Below are positions 36,571-44,705 of a stretch of DNA of 64,000 nt, in pieces. Each line of letters starts with the position of its first letter. The first letter of the stretch is position 1. A model generated the notes under the pieces. That model worked only from the letters and a program-made list of their open reading frames with translations, did no database searches and was not told where the DNA came from. The translations under genes and the position numbers were made by a program. The DNA is taken from assembly GCF_000276805.1 (NCBI RefSeq), contig NZ_AKXQ01000008.1, positions 124,001-188,000 of the forward strand. The letters are read 5' to 3'. The DNA is from Moritella dasanensis ArB 0140 (GTDB taxonomy: Bacteria > Pseudomonadota > Gammaproteobacteria > Enterobacterales > Moritellaceae).

Positions 36571-36599
36571 ATAACTCCTGTTAACCAAATAGGAGTTAT
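36571..36599 (+). promoter_or_regulatory. Perfect hairpin burying a ribosome binding site
   Basis: ATAACTCCT (36571-36579) is the exact complement of AGGAGTTAT (36591-36599) around an 11-nt loop. The right arm is the AGGAG ribosome binding site of the ORF starting at 36603, so the helix would hide it. A/U-rich arms would melt easily, as in an RNA thermometer or protein-controlled switch. Confidence 0.55.
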
Positions 36600-36602
36600 T
36601 TA

Positions 36603-36689
36603 ATGAAGACATATACAGCCTCATTAACATCGTTTAATGAACTAGTGCTCAATAATCGTCTTATTAAATATTCGAAATATATTAGTTAA
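36603..36689 (+). CDS. 28-residue small ORF with hairpin-gated start
   Basis: ATG at 36603 has AGGAG with 7-nt spacing and 28 codons to TAA at 36687-36689 (MKTYTASLTSF at the start, ...RLIKYSKYIS at the end). The product is short, basic at its C-terminus and without Cys. It ends 39 nt before the Cys-tailed GRDP-like gene, so it could be a leader peptide for it, a small regulatory protein or a peptide precursor. No family recognised; the strong ribosome binding site is the main support. Confidence 0.4.
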   Translation: MKTYTASLTSFNELVLNNRLIKYSKYIS

Positions 36690-36728
36690 TCAAACTATAA
36701 AACTCATTTATTTATTAAGGAAAAATCA

Positions 36729-37211
36729 ATGGAAGCATCAATAAATACAAGTGCAAACGGTATTCATTCATATGTTAATACACTCAATTTTGACAAGTTG
36801 AAATGGAAGCTTTGTGAGTCGAGTGAAGCTGAAATGACTAAAGAAGAATGTGCACTTGCCGAGCAAGAATATCGCCGCTATTTAACGTTAAAATTACTCC
36901 ACCCAAAAGATATTTTAGTACCGAACAAGCTTGTCGATAAATTTTGGCATGCGCATATTCTTGATACTCGTTCATATCGTGATGATTGCGATAGCGTGTT
37001 TGGTTTCTATCTCGATCACTTTCCGTATTTTGGCATATACGGTAAAGATGATAATGAGAATTTAGAGTCTGCATTTACCAATACTAAAGCCAATTATGAA
37101 CGTCATTTTGGTCAATATCCTAGTCAGCTAGCTAACGCTACACGTTGTAGTGGTCATGCCTGTCATGCGCCATCTACATGTGCATGCCGTACACCTGGTG
37201 CATGTAAATAG
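36729..37211 (+). CDS. GRDP-like protein with Cys-rich C-terminal tail
   Basis: 160 residues. The core carries LLHPKDILVPNKLVDKFWHAHILDTRSYRDDC, i.e. the FWHxHILDTxxYxxDC signature of the glycine-rich-domain-protein-like (GRDP, DUF1399-related) family, with conserved His and Cys that may bind metal. After FGQYPSQL comes a tail of ~23 residues with five Cys and two His (CSGHACHAPSTCACRTPGAC) spaced 2-5 apart, resembling a metallothionein-like or modified-peptide segment. Function of the bacterial family is unknown. AAGG ribosome binding site; directly follows the 28-codon ORF. Confidence 0.7.
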   Translation: MEASINTSANGIHSYVNTLNFDKLKWKLCESSEAEMTKEECALAEQEYRRYLTLKLLHPKDILVPNKLVDKFWHAHILDTRSYRDDCDSVFGFYLDHFPYFGIYGKDDNENLESAFTNTKANYERHFGQYPSQLANATRCSGHACHAPSTCACRTPGACK

Positions 37212-37350
37212 TCTTTGAGACTAAGTAACTTATCTCATTGCTAAAGATTAACAGCTCTGATGTAAAGAAACGGGAATGGTCATAATTTATAACATTAGGT
37301 TGTTATAGGACTGTTCCTCGTTCTAGTTAATAATATTGACAGGAATTGAA

Positions 37351-37704
37351 ATGAAAAGTGAAACATGTTTTGGAAAAGTATCTGGTCAGCCTTTAACTCA
37401 ATATTTTGATGAGGAAGAAGCGCTAAGCGGTGCTGAGTATGCTAAAGAGTATTATGACAATGACTTAAGCCCTTACCATTGCAATAAATGTGGGCTCTGG
37501 CATTTATCACCAAAATCACGACAAACGCCTAGCCATAAGTGTAATCATTGCACTGGTGGTGATGGAGTGCACAAGGATTCTTACCGCTCTAAGCGAGAAG
37601 CTAATTTAAGAGCTGATATTATTTATGGTGAGCAGGGGATTCGATTGAAAGTGTACCAATGTAAATTCAGTTCTGGATGGCATCTTACAAAGAGTGCTTA
37701 TTAA
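37351..37704 (+). CDS. Hypothetical zinc-ribbon-like protein with duplicated motif
   Basis: 117 residues from the ATG at 37351 (AGGA 8 nt upstream); a TTG five codons earlier is in frame but unlikely. Four Cys in YHCNKCGLWHL and HKCNHC can bind one zinc. A second copy of the first motif, VYQCKFSSGWHLTKS, closes the protein, so it looks like an internal duplication in which the second copy lost one Cys. The SKREANLRADIIYGEQG linker is basic. Family not recognised; nucleic acid binding is plausible. Located between the GRDP-like and NYN genes. Confidence 0.6.
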   Translation: MKSETCFGKVSGQPLTQYFDEEEALSGAEYAKEYYDNDLSPYHCNKCGLWHLSPKSRQTPSHKCNHCTGGDGVHKDSYRSKREANLRADIIYGEQGIRLKVYQCKFSSGWHLTKSAY

Positions 37705-37733
37705 TTTAAGGGACTATACAAAGGAAAGAAAGG

Positions 37734-38648
37734 ATGAAAACAGAATTAACGTTTGCAGTACTTGTCGATGCAGAAAATGCTTCGCACAATGAATACATAG
37801 CGATGTTGAAGGAAGTTGAAAATCACGGTGTTGTCGCCATCAAGTGGGTATATGCCGACTGGACTGACTCGCATCAAAAAGCATGGATAGATATCTTACA
37901 CGAAACAGCATCAAGCCCTAAACAGCAGTTTCACTATGGTAAAGATGCTGCAGACCATGCTTTAGTCATGGATGCGATTGAAGTCATTAATAATAACCAA
38001 CGTATTAATGCGGTTTGTATTGTGTCGAGTGATGGTGGTTTTTATAGTGTCGCACAGCGAATTAGAGAATACGGCATACACGTAATGGCCATTGGTAAGA
38101 AGAATACCCCAGAACGCTTTAGAAAGGCATGTCACAATTTTGTATTCACTGATAACTTATTCGAAGTTACTCAAAACAATAATAATGACTTAGATACTCT
38201 ATTATTGAATGCTTATGATCGTTGTGTGGAACGAAATGATCCTGTTTACCTTGGCGACATGGGCAGCATGATTAAGCAAATTGACTCTTCTTTTGATCCA
38301 CGAAGTGAAGGGTTCCAGAGCTTAAAGAAATTGATTAAAAGTAGGAGTGCACTTTTTGATATTGTTCAAGAAACCAATGACCGCTGTTTTATTACCTTGA
38401 AATCTAAAAATACCACAGATAAGACAAGTGCATTGAGTGGGAAAGTGCGTAAATGGGAACCGAAGAAAAGGTTTGGTTTTATTAAATCGAAGGATGGGGA
38501 TTTTTATTTTAATGCTCGAGAATTACAAGGTAGTGACCGAGATATAAAGGAAGGTATTACCGTCACTTTCAATGCTACAAATGTCTCTGATGCAAGGGTA
38601 AAAAAAGACACTGAAAGTCCATCAGCGTTTAATGTAGCTATTGCTTAA
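37734..38648 (+). CDS. NYN nuclease-LOTUS-cold-shock domain protein
   Basis: 304 residues with three modules. NYN/PIN-like nuclease at 1-145 (LVDAEN with Asp12, HYGKDAADHALVMD with Asp71 and Asp80, IVSSDGGF with Asp100), as in LabA and MARF1. OST-HTH/LOTUS at ~152-225 (LLLNAYDRCVERNDPVYLGDMGSMIKQ). Cold-shock-like RNA-binding domain at ~236-285 (GKVRKWEPKKRFGFIKSKDGDFYF). The acidic residues for metal-dependent RNase activity are intact. Likely an RNA-targeting nuclease; biological role in bacteria not established. A decayed duplicate of the LOTUS part lies 3.1 kb downstream. Confidence 0.85.
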   Translation: MKTELTFAVLVDAENASHNEYIAMLKEVENHGVVAIKWVYADWTDSHQKAWIDILHETASSPKQQFHYGKDAADHALVMDAIEVINNNQRINAVCIVSSDGGFYSVAQRIREYGIHVMAIGKKNTPERFRKACHNFVFTDNLFEVTQNNNNDLDTLLLNAYDRCVERNDPVYLGDMGSMIKQIDSSFDPRSEGFQSLKKLIKSRSALFDIVQETNDRCFITLKSKNTTDKTSALSGKVRKWEPKKRFGFIKSKDGDFYFNARELQGSDRDIKEGITVTFNATNVSDARVKKDTESPSAFNVAIA

Positions 38649-38658
38649 TACTACTTAG

Positions 38659-38745
38659 TGTCCTAAATGTGGTCTGATTATCTGTATGCCACCGAACTTA
38701 ATGGTGAACTGCTTAGGTTGTGGTTACGATCTTAGCAACGATTGA
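38659..38745 (+). pseudogene. Remnant encoding an orphan zinc ribbon
   Basis: In the frame starting at 38659 the DNA encodes 28 residues beginning CPKCGLIIC and ending NCLGCGYDLSND before TGA, a perfect CPxCG...CxxCG ribbon. A stop codon (38656-38658) lies directly in front and no start codon is available, so it cannot be expressed as is. It probably once belonged to the C-terminus of the NYN protein or to a separate small protein. Confidence 0.45.
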
Positions 38746-38750
38746 TTCAT

Positions 38751-38781
38751 AACCCCTTAATATCCATATTGTTAAGGGGTT
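38751..38781. terminator. Hairpin after NYN gene
   Basis: AACCCCTTAA / TTAAGGGGTT, a perfect 10-bp stem with an 11-nt loop; the following sequence has only short T runs, so termination efficiency is uncertain. Confidence 0.6.
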
Positions 38782-38899
38782 GGTATTAGTATTAGCAGGC
38801 CTCATTTCAAATAGCGTTATTTTATTCAGCGCGATTTGCAACGCTTGGACTTTTTATAATGTGCTTTCTGTTATGTCTTCGTTCTCTACTGTTAAGCAT

Positions 38900-39790
38900 C
38901 TACTCTTCAGATAACCGTTCAGCTAAATAGTCGATCAAAATTCTAATCCTTCGGGATAAATTTCTATTGAGCGGGTAAAGTGCCGAAATTGTAGTTGCTG
39001 GTTGATAATAATCGTTAAGCAACAATTGCAATCGTCCCGCTTCAACGTGGTCTCTATATAGAAAACAGGGGCCAAAGCCAATGCCTAATCCACTGAGGAT
39101 TCCTTCAACAACCAAGCCACCATCATTACTTGTCAAACTTCCTTTTGCTTTTACGGTAATTAATTCTCCGCTGGGAGAGCGAAATGGCCAGCCTCGATTT
39201 ATTTTAGAATCGCCATAAATTAAACAATTATGCTGCATCAGATCTGCTGGTTGCTGCGGTGTACCCCACTTTTTTATATATTGGGGCGAAGCAACTACCT
39301 GAAACGTGCACTCTGCTAAACGACGAGCGATAAGACTTGAGTCCTCTAGTTGACCTACTCTTAGCGCAATATCGATACCGTCTTCCACCAAGTTTTCAAT
39401 TCGTCCGCTGGCAATGACTTCAAGCTCTATTTCAGGGTATTGAAGTTGAAACTCTATCAGTAATCGACCAAAGCCCGAGATGATAAGACTTTGCGGCACT
39501 GTGATACGAATTTTCCCCCGAGGTGCTCTTTGGCTGTCCATGACTTCAGCTCGCGCATTTTCAGCTTCGGCCATGATTATCTTACAGTGGCTGTAGAATT
39601 GACTTCCTTCATCAGACAAACTCAATTTACGAGTGGTACGGTAAAGTAGGCGAGTTCCTAGGTCTAGTTCCAAAATTGAAACTTGTTTACTGACAAATGA
39701 TTTAGAAAGCCCCAGCTTTTCAGCTGCTGCAGTAAAACTGCCTGTTTCGACAACAGCAGCGAAAGTTTCCATAAGGGTTAAAATATTCAC
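38900..39790 (-). CDS. LysR-family transcriptional regulator
   Basis: 296 residues: N-terminal HTH (METFAAVVETGSFTAAAEKLGLSKSFVSKQVSILE) and LysR substrate-binding domain. It belongs to the CrgA/DmlR-like LysR subgroup by its RTTRKLSLSDEG and GRIENLVEDGIDIALRVG motifs. It diverges from the cytochrome b561 and glutathione S-transferase genes and is the natural candidate to control them. Effector unknown. Confidence 0.85.
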   Translation of the reverse strand: MNILTLMETFAAVVETGSFTAAAEKLGLSKSFVSKQVSILELDLGTRLLYRTTRKLSLSDEGSQFYSHCKIIMAEAENARAEVMDSQRAPRGKIRITVPQSLIISGFGRLLIEFQLQYPEIELEVIASGRIENLVEDGIDIALRVGQLEDSSLIARRLAECTFQVVASPQYIKKWGTPQQPADLMQHNCLIYGDSKINRGWPFRSPSGELITVKAKGSLTSNDGGLVVEGILSGLGIGFGPCFLYRDHVEAGRLQLLLNDYYQPATTISALYPLNRNLSRRIRILIDYLAERLSEE

Positions 39791-39915
39791 ATTAGAGCCT
39801 GTGAGTGGACAGTGAGTTGACCGTTAGCTTATATATCAACGTATAAAATTACAATAAACTAGGTACAAGTAATTATAGAAGGCATTATTTGCCAACAATG
39901 AGATTGGAAAATTCA

Positions 39916-40485
39916 ATGATGAAAACTAAAAATATAACAGAACAAGGCTATGGGATGTTTGCTAAATTTTTGCACTGGGGGATGGCTTTAATGCTAATCG
40001 CACTCATTGCAGTGGGAACTTACATGGTCGGATTAGATAAAGCAGATCCAAGCAAAATGCAGATCGTTGGCATGCACAAATCTTTTGGTGTTATCTTCAT
40101 GCAATTGGCTATTCTTCGGATAATTTGGAGTCGTATTAATCATTCACCAAAATTACCCAACGTGTTGGCAACGTGGGAGAAAATCCTGTCAAAAATAATT
40201 ACCGGTTCATTATATTTGTTGATGTTGGCAATCCCATTTAGCGGTTATGCTATGACCAATTTATTTGGTTACCCTGTGAGTCTATTTGGAACAGTCGATT
40301 TACCTTTGTTGTTTGGTAAGAATCCTGAGATGGGGCTACTCGCTAAACAAGCGCATGTGCTGATGGTATACACATTACTGGCGGCATTATTTGCCCATAT
40401 TGCTGGTGCACTAAAACACCGTTATATGGATGGAGCAGAAGCAGACGTTCTTCCTCGAATGATGTCGATAAAACCGCGCGCTTAA
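39916..40485 (+). CDS. Cytochrome b561 family membrane protein
   Basis: 189 residues from the ATG at 39916 (TTGGA 8 nt upstream); a TTG at 39889 would add 9 residues. Four membrane helices carry the His residues of a two-heme cytochrome b561 (CybB/YodB type): FLHWGMAL in helix 1, GMHKSFG before helix 2, QAHVLMVY and FAHIAGALKHRY in helices 3-4. It transfers electrons between quinol and a periplasmic or cytoplasmic acceptor; in related systems it is linked to redox stress. Followed by a GST gene with 52-nt spacing, probably cotranscribed. Confidence 0.87.
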   Translation: MMKTKNITEQGYGMFAKFLHWGMALMLIALIAVGTYMVGLDKADPSKMQIVGMHKSFGVIFMQLAILRIIWSRINHSPKLPNVLATWEKILSKIITGSLYLLMLAIPFSGYAMTNLFGYPVSLFGTVDLPLLFGKNPEMGLLAKQAHVLMVYTLLAALFAHIAGALKHRYMDGAEADVLPRMMSIKPRA

Positions 40486-40537
40486 ATATGGCTATTCCTT
40501 ATTCCTTATTCTCAATTCAAATATAAAGGTTAATACG

Positions 40538-41302
40538 ATGACTTCAATAACGCTTTATCACCACCCCTTGTCAGTATGCTCAATGAAGGTCAGATTGGCA
40601 CTTGAAGAAAAGGGCATAGCCTGGTCTGGGCGCATCATCGACATCGTACGAAAACAAGAACAACTGGAACCTTGGTATGTAAAATTGAATCCGAAAGGTG
40701 TTATACCGACGCTGGAATATCGTCACGACACCACTGAGATAGTGACTGATTCAGCCAGTATTATTCGCTCTGTTGCTTCATTACCTGAAGGTAACTCGTT
40801 GCTGCCTAACAGCAAGCGTGATAACCAGTTAATGGAAAAATTAATTGATCTTGCGGATGATGTTGATCTTCAAATCCTCAGCTATGCACGACATCCTTCC
40901 ATGGATAAATCTGAAAAAATATTGGATGATCGTATCAAAAAATCTTTATTGATGGCTGAACAGCATCCGGAACTTCGAAGCAACTATATTGTTTGCGCTG
41001 AGCGTTCTGAGAAAAGTAAAACGTTTAGAGTCGATGAAAAATTTATCAAGGACGTTGAAAGCAAAGCGTTGGCATCCATAACATTTGCTGAAAAGGCATT
41101 GCAAGGAAATACATATTTGTTGGGTAACAGCTATACCTTGGCTGATGTGATTTGGACTGTCGTACTCTCAAGACTTGATTTATTGGGCTACAGTAACTGG
41201 TTAGATGAAAATGAGTTTCCACAACTGTTTAACTATTATCAACGAATGCAAAATCGCAGCAGCTTCACCGATGCTCAAATCCAGAATAAGTGGTGGGACT
41301 AA
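40538..41302 (+). CDS. Glutathione S-transferase family protein
   Basis: 254 residues. N-terminal thioredoxin-like domain (ITLYHHPLSVCSMKVRLALEEKG, LNPKGVIPTLE with the cis-Pro, and DSASIIRSV, the glutathione gamma-glutamyl binding SS/S motif) and an all-helical C-terminal domain ending LADVIWTVVLSRLDLLGY. The HPLSVCS segment can supply the catalytic Ser or Cys. The long insertion at ~130-165 is unusual for bacterial GSTs. Probably detoxification or redox homeostasis with the upstream cytochrome; substrate unknown. Confidence 0.82.
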   Translation: MTSITLYHHPLSVCSMKVRLALEEKGIAWSGRIIDIVRKQEQLEPWYVKLNPKGVIPTLEYRHDTTEIVTDSASIIRSVASLPEGNSLLPNSKRDNQLMEKLIDLADDVDLQILSYARHPSMDKSEKILDDRIKKSLLMAEQHPELRSNYIVCAERSEKSKTFRVDEKFIKDVESKALASITFAEKALQGNTYLLGNSYTLADVIWTVVLSRLDLLGYSNWLDENEFPQLFNYYQRMQNRSSFTDAQIQNKWWD

Positions 41303-41318
41303 TAATACTTACGCTCGC

Positions 41319-41432
41319 AGAACCACTTGATCCTGTTTACCTTCGGGGATATGGGAGAATGGTTAAGTAAATGGACTCTATTTTGACATGCGAAATAAAT
41401 TTTTTTGAGTTTGAAAAAACTGATTAAAAACT
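41319..41432 (+). pseudogene. Decayed fragment of NYN-LOTUS gene
   Basis: The DNA aligns with 38230-38340 of the NYN gene: GATCCTGTTTACCTT is identical (41329-41343 and 38238-38252), followed by conserved ATGGG, ATG, TTAAG, AAAT/GACTCT and CTGATTAAAA blocks with small indels. Translated, it reads DPVYL..YGRMVK then a stop, against DPVYLGDMGSMIK. Only the LOTUS part is left. Shows that a second copy or a rearrangement end once stood here. Confidence 0.8.
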
Positions 41433-41499
41433 ACCATGCTTTCATCCGATACCGTAAAGTAAAATATCAGACCACAACACAACTAAATAGCGAGAACCC

Positions 41500-42294
41500 A
41501 TGGACGGTATTCACGGTAAAATAATCATCATCACAGGTGCATCTGAAGGGATCGGCCGGGCACTGGCAATTAAACTATCTCAAGCGGGCGCTAAATTAAT
41601 GCTAGCCGCGCGTAATCAAGAGCGCTTGCAAGCGTTAGCTGATGAATTAACCGGGGAGGTTAGTATCTTCCCGTGTGATATCAGCGATCAACAACAGTGT
41701 AAAGCCTTGGTTGCGGCAACGTTGGAACAGTATAACGGTATCGATATTGTGGTGAACAATGCTGGTATAACCATGTGGGGACGGTTCGATGAAATGCAGG
41801 ACCTAGCCATTTACCAACGTATGATGCAAGTGAACTACCTTGGCGCGGTTTATCTTACCCATGCGGCATTACCGGCGCTTAAAGCAAGTAAAGGCAGTAT
41901 CGCGACAGTGGCTTCAATAGCAGGATTAACGGGTGTACCTTACCGCACTGGTTATGCCGCATCGAAACATGCCATCATTGGTTTTTTCGATTCATTAAGG
42001 ATTGAATTAAATGATGACGGTATTGATATTACCGTTATTTGCCCAGACTTTGTGATCACCGAAACACATAAACGCGCAATTGGGTCGGATGGCAAAGCCT
42101 TGGGCGAAACCCCGATGAACGAAAGCAAACTGATGACGGCAGAGCAGTGTGCAGAATTATGCCTGCATGCCATTAGCAACCGACAACGATTACTTATTAC
42201 TTCGCTGCGGGGTCGGTTAGGGCGCTGGTTTAAATTACTGGTACCGGGTTTGATTGACCGTATAGCCGATCGCGCGATACGCAACCGACATTAA
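41500..42294 (+). CDS. Short-chain dehydrogenase/reductase
   Basis: 264 residues, classical SDR: TGASEGIGRALAIKL cofactor motif at 11-25, NNAG at ~88, a Ser in ASIAG and YAASKH as the Tyr-Lys pair. The C-terminal part (LLITSLRGRLGRWFKLLVPGLIDRI) contains a hydrophobic helix typical of DHRS7/lipid-acting SDRs, so a lipophilic ketone or steroid-like substrate is possible. Substrate not known. Tail-to-tail with the AraC gene, 3 nt apart. Confidence 0.85.
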   Translation: MDGIHGKIIIITGASEGIGRALAIKLSQAGAKLMLAARNQERLQALADELTGEVSIFPCDISDQQQCKALVAATLEQYNGIDIVVNNAGITMWGRFDEMQDLAIYQRMMQVNYLGAVYLTHAALPALKASKGSIATVASIAGLTGVPYRTGYAASKHAIIGFFDSLRIELNDDGIDITVICPDFVITETHKRAIGSDGKALGETPMNESKLMTAEQCAELCLHAISNRQRLLITSLRGRLGRWFKLLVPGLIDRIADRAIRNRH

Positions 42295-42297
42295 ATA

Positions 42298-43194
42298 TTA
42301 TTGTACATTTTCCGTTAATGCTTTGCGATAACGACTCGGTGAGCAGCCAAAGTACTTCCTGAAACGGTGGGTAAAGTTGTACGGATCTTTATAACCCAAG
42401 CGCTGAGCTATCATCGAAATTGTCCACTCCCGATATTGCAGTAAATCAGCTGCTTTCTCCATTCGTAAATGGATCAGTCGGGTTCTGGGTGACATGGCGT
42501 ATAGATTTTTGCTGATCCTATTCAGCTGTTCCTCACTAATAAAGCAGCGTGCTGCCATCTCTTTCACTGTCCATGGCAAATGCAGCTGACTTTCAACTTC
42601 ATTAAATACGCTATGCACACGTGACGCAGAGCGGGTCAATTTAGATTCTACACCCGTCAATATCAGGTTTAATTCGCTGACCAACAAACGCCGAAAAGTG
42701 GTGCGGCCATTAATCTCGCAATGGATCAAATTCAGCAACGACCATATTTGTTCACACTGATGATAGGGTAAGATGGTTTGCCCCAACGCGGCGAAGTGCT
42801 GCCACTTAGCGGTAGGTTGAGGTAATAACCATACCATCTTCCAATAGTTATCGACGCTGTTCAGCTCAAACCGAAAGGGGGTATGCGCAGGGATCACCAG
42901 CAAGGTATAAGGTTCGATCAATTCAACCCGATCTGCCGTGGTTAAAATACCGCTGCCTGCTAGGGTGAAAATCAAGGTGTGAACCGCAACGCCATAGCGC
43001 TCGACATGATAACCATCGCTCAGCTCAGCCATTCCCGCCATAAAAATGTCTTCCTGACTTAACTCGGGAATGTCAGAAGTAGTCAGAAAACGCTCCTTAC
43101 AAGCATCGGCTAAATAGACTTCGTCATGCCACTGCGATTTAGGTTGCATGGCGCTAATGACGGATTCGCACAGGTTTTGTCTATTTTCGCACAT
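42298..43194 (-). CDS. AraC-family transcriptional regulator
   Basis: 298 residues: N-terminal cupin-like sensing domain (~50-130: YHVERYGVAVHTLIFTLAGSGILTT) and C-terminal double HTH (LPWTVKEMAARCFISEEQLNRISKNLYAMSPRTRLIHLRMEKAADLL and WTISMIAQRLGYKDPYNFTHRFRKYFGCSPSRYR). It diverges from the disrupted MATE gene by 52 nt and probably regulated it. Inducer unknown. Confidence 0.85.
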   Translation of the reverse strand: MCENRQNLCESVISAMQPKSQWHDEVYLADACKERFLTTSDIPELSQEDIFMAGMAELSDGYHVERYGVAVHTLIFTLAGSGILTTADRVELIEPYTLLVIPAHTPFRFELNSVDNYWKMVWLLPQPTAKWQHFAALGQTILPYHQCEQIWSLLNLIHCEINGRTTFRRLLVSELNLILTGVESKLTRSASRVHSVFNEVESQLHLPWTVKEMAARCFISEEQLNRISKNLYAMSPRTRLIHLRMEKAADLLQYREWTISMIAQRLGYKDPYNFTHRFRKYFGCSPSRYRKALTENVQ

Positions 43195-43246
43195 TCTCTT
43201 TTTAGTCCTCTTTACCTATAGTGGCCTTTCAAAATAAGGAAGACCA

Positions 43247-44589
43247 ATGTCTGTTAAAAACTACACCAATTTAAGCCGTAATACCATAGCTGACGGTATG
43301 CTATCTAAGATGTTCAAGCTAGGATTTCCGGTTGCGATCCAAAGTGCGTTGGCGGCAATACTCGCGTTAGCCGATGTATTAATGGTCAGTGATTTTGGTA
43401 TCGAATCTACCGCTGCAGTGGGAACCGCCTCAAAATGGCATTTTGTCGCTATTATGATCATGGCTGGTATGGCATCCGCTAATGGGGTATTAGTGGCGCA
43501 ATATTGGGGTAAACAAGATCGCCGTGCGGCAAAAACAATCACGCTGTTGGCCATGCAGTGCGGTGTTAAAATATTAGTACCTGTCACCTTCGTTATTACC
43601 CTGTTTTCCGGCTACATCATGCTGTTGCAAACCACGGATGCGAAGGTGATTGAGTTAGGATCAACTTACCTCTGGTACAGCTTTCCAGTACTGCTACTCA
43701 CGCATTTAGTCATGATATGTGAATCGGCGCTGCGCTCTTCAGGTGATACTGTTACGCCGTTATATCTGAGTGGACTCACTATCATAGTCAATATTGGCTT
43801 GAACTTCTGGTTGATCAACGGCGGTTTGGGCATACCTGCCATGGGCGTCGCTGGGGCGGCTTTAGCGACCACTATTTCCCGCTTGCTGCAGGTGGCGCTT
43901 ATGTTCTGGTTTTTACATTGGCGTCAACATTGGTTACTCAGCGCACCTACCCAGACCGACCCAAGTCGATTATGGGCTGCATACAAATACATTGCGATCC
44001 CGTCGACGGCCAGCGCGGTGTTATGGGCCATTGGTATGCTGAGCTATCAGATGATCTTCGGCCATATGGGGACCACCGAATTAGCGGTATTTAGCCTGCT
44101 CGGTCCCTTTGAATCTTTGTGCTGTTAGGACAATCATTAGGCCGCGATGAATTTACCGAAGCCTTTACGATGTCGAAATTCTTCATTAAAACGGTGTTAG
44201 CATTCGGCTTGGTTATCGGGTTATTACTGTTACTGGGTAAAGATATTATCTTGTCCTGGCTAAATCTCAGCAGCGATGCATTATATCCGCTTGCTTCTCC
44301 CGCGTTGGTTGTACTTTGCTGCGCGATATGGCTGCGCATGCTTAACATGATTATTATCAACGGTATTTTACGTGCTGGTGGCGATAATCACTTTTGTTTA
44401 CGCATGGATCTCATTGCTATGTGGGTAATTGGCGTACCGTCGACTGCATTTGCTGCCTTGGTATTAGATTGGGATTTTAACCACGTATACATGCTGCTGT
44501 TGGTTGAAGAAATAGTAAAACTGTCGTTGTGTTTCCATCGCTACTTAAGCGGGCGTTGGTTAAATAACCTCACCATTGCAGCGCATTAG
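43247..44589 (+). pseudogene. MATE efflux transporter, disrupted by frameshift/deletion
   Basis: Two overlapping open frames (43247-44128 and 44119-44589) together make a MATE transporter: the first has helices 1 to ~8 (MLSKMFKLGFPVAIQSALA..., VLVAQYWGKQD), and the second resumes at LLGQSLGRDEF, which normally follows ...PIES-x(~15)-LLG. About 15 residues appear missing and the frame is shifted, so this looks like a small deletion rather than a single sequencing error. A shortened two-part product could not make the 12-helix pore. Should be read as inactivated unless resequencing restores the frame. Confidence 0.8.
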
Positions 44590-44705
44590 CGAGATATGAT
44601 TGATATCAATGCCTTATTAGCTGAAACCATTAGACTTTGTTGTCAGGGAGGGATAATGTGTTGCCTAGGTATGTTCGCAACAGGTTGTCATCAATGGAGT
44701 CGGTA

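Noticed and set aside
38649-41432. Segment between NYN gene and its remnant as a mobile element
   Set aside because: No transposase, integrase or terminal inverted repeats seen; only the duplicated fragment supports past rearrangement.
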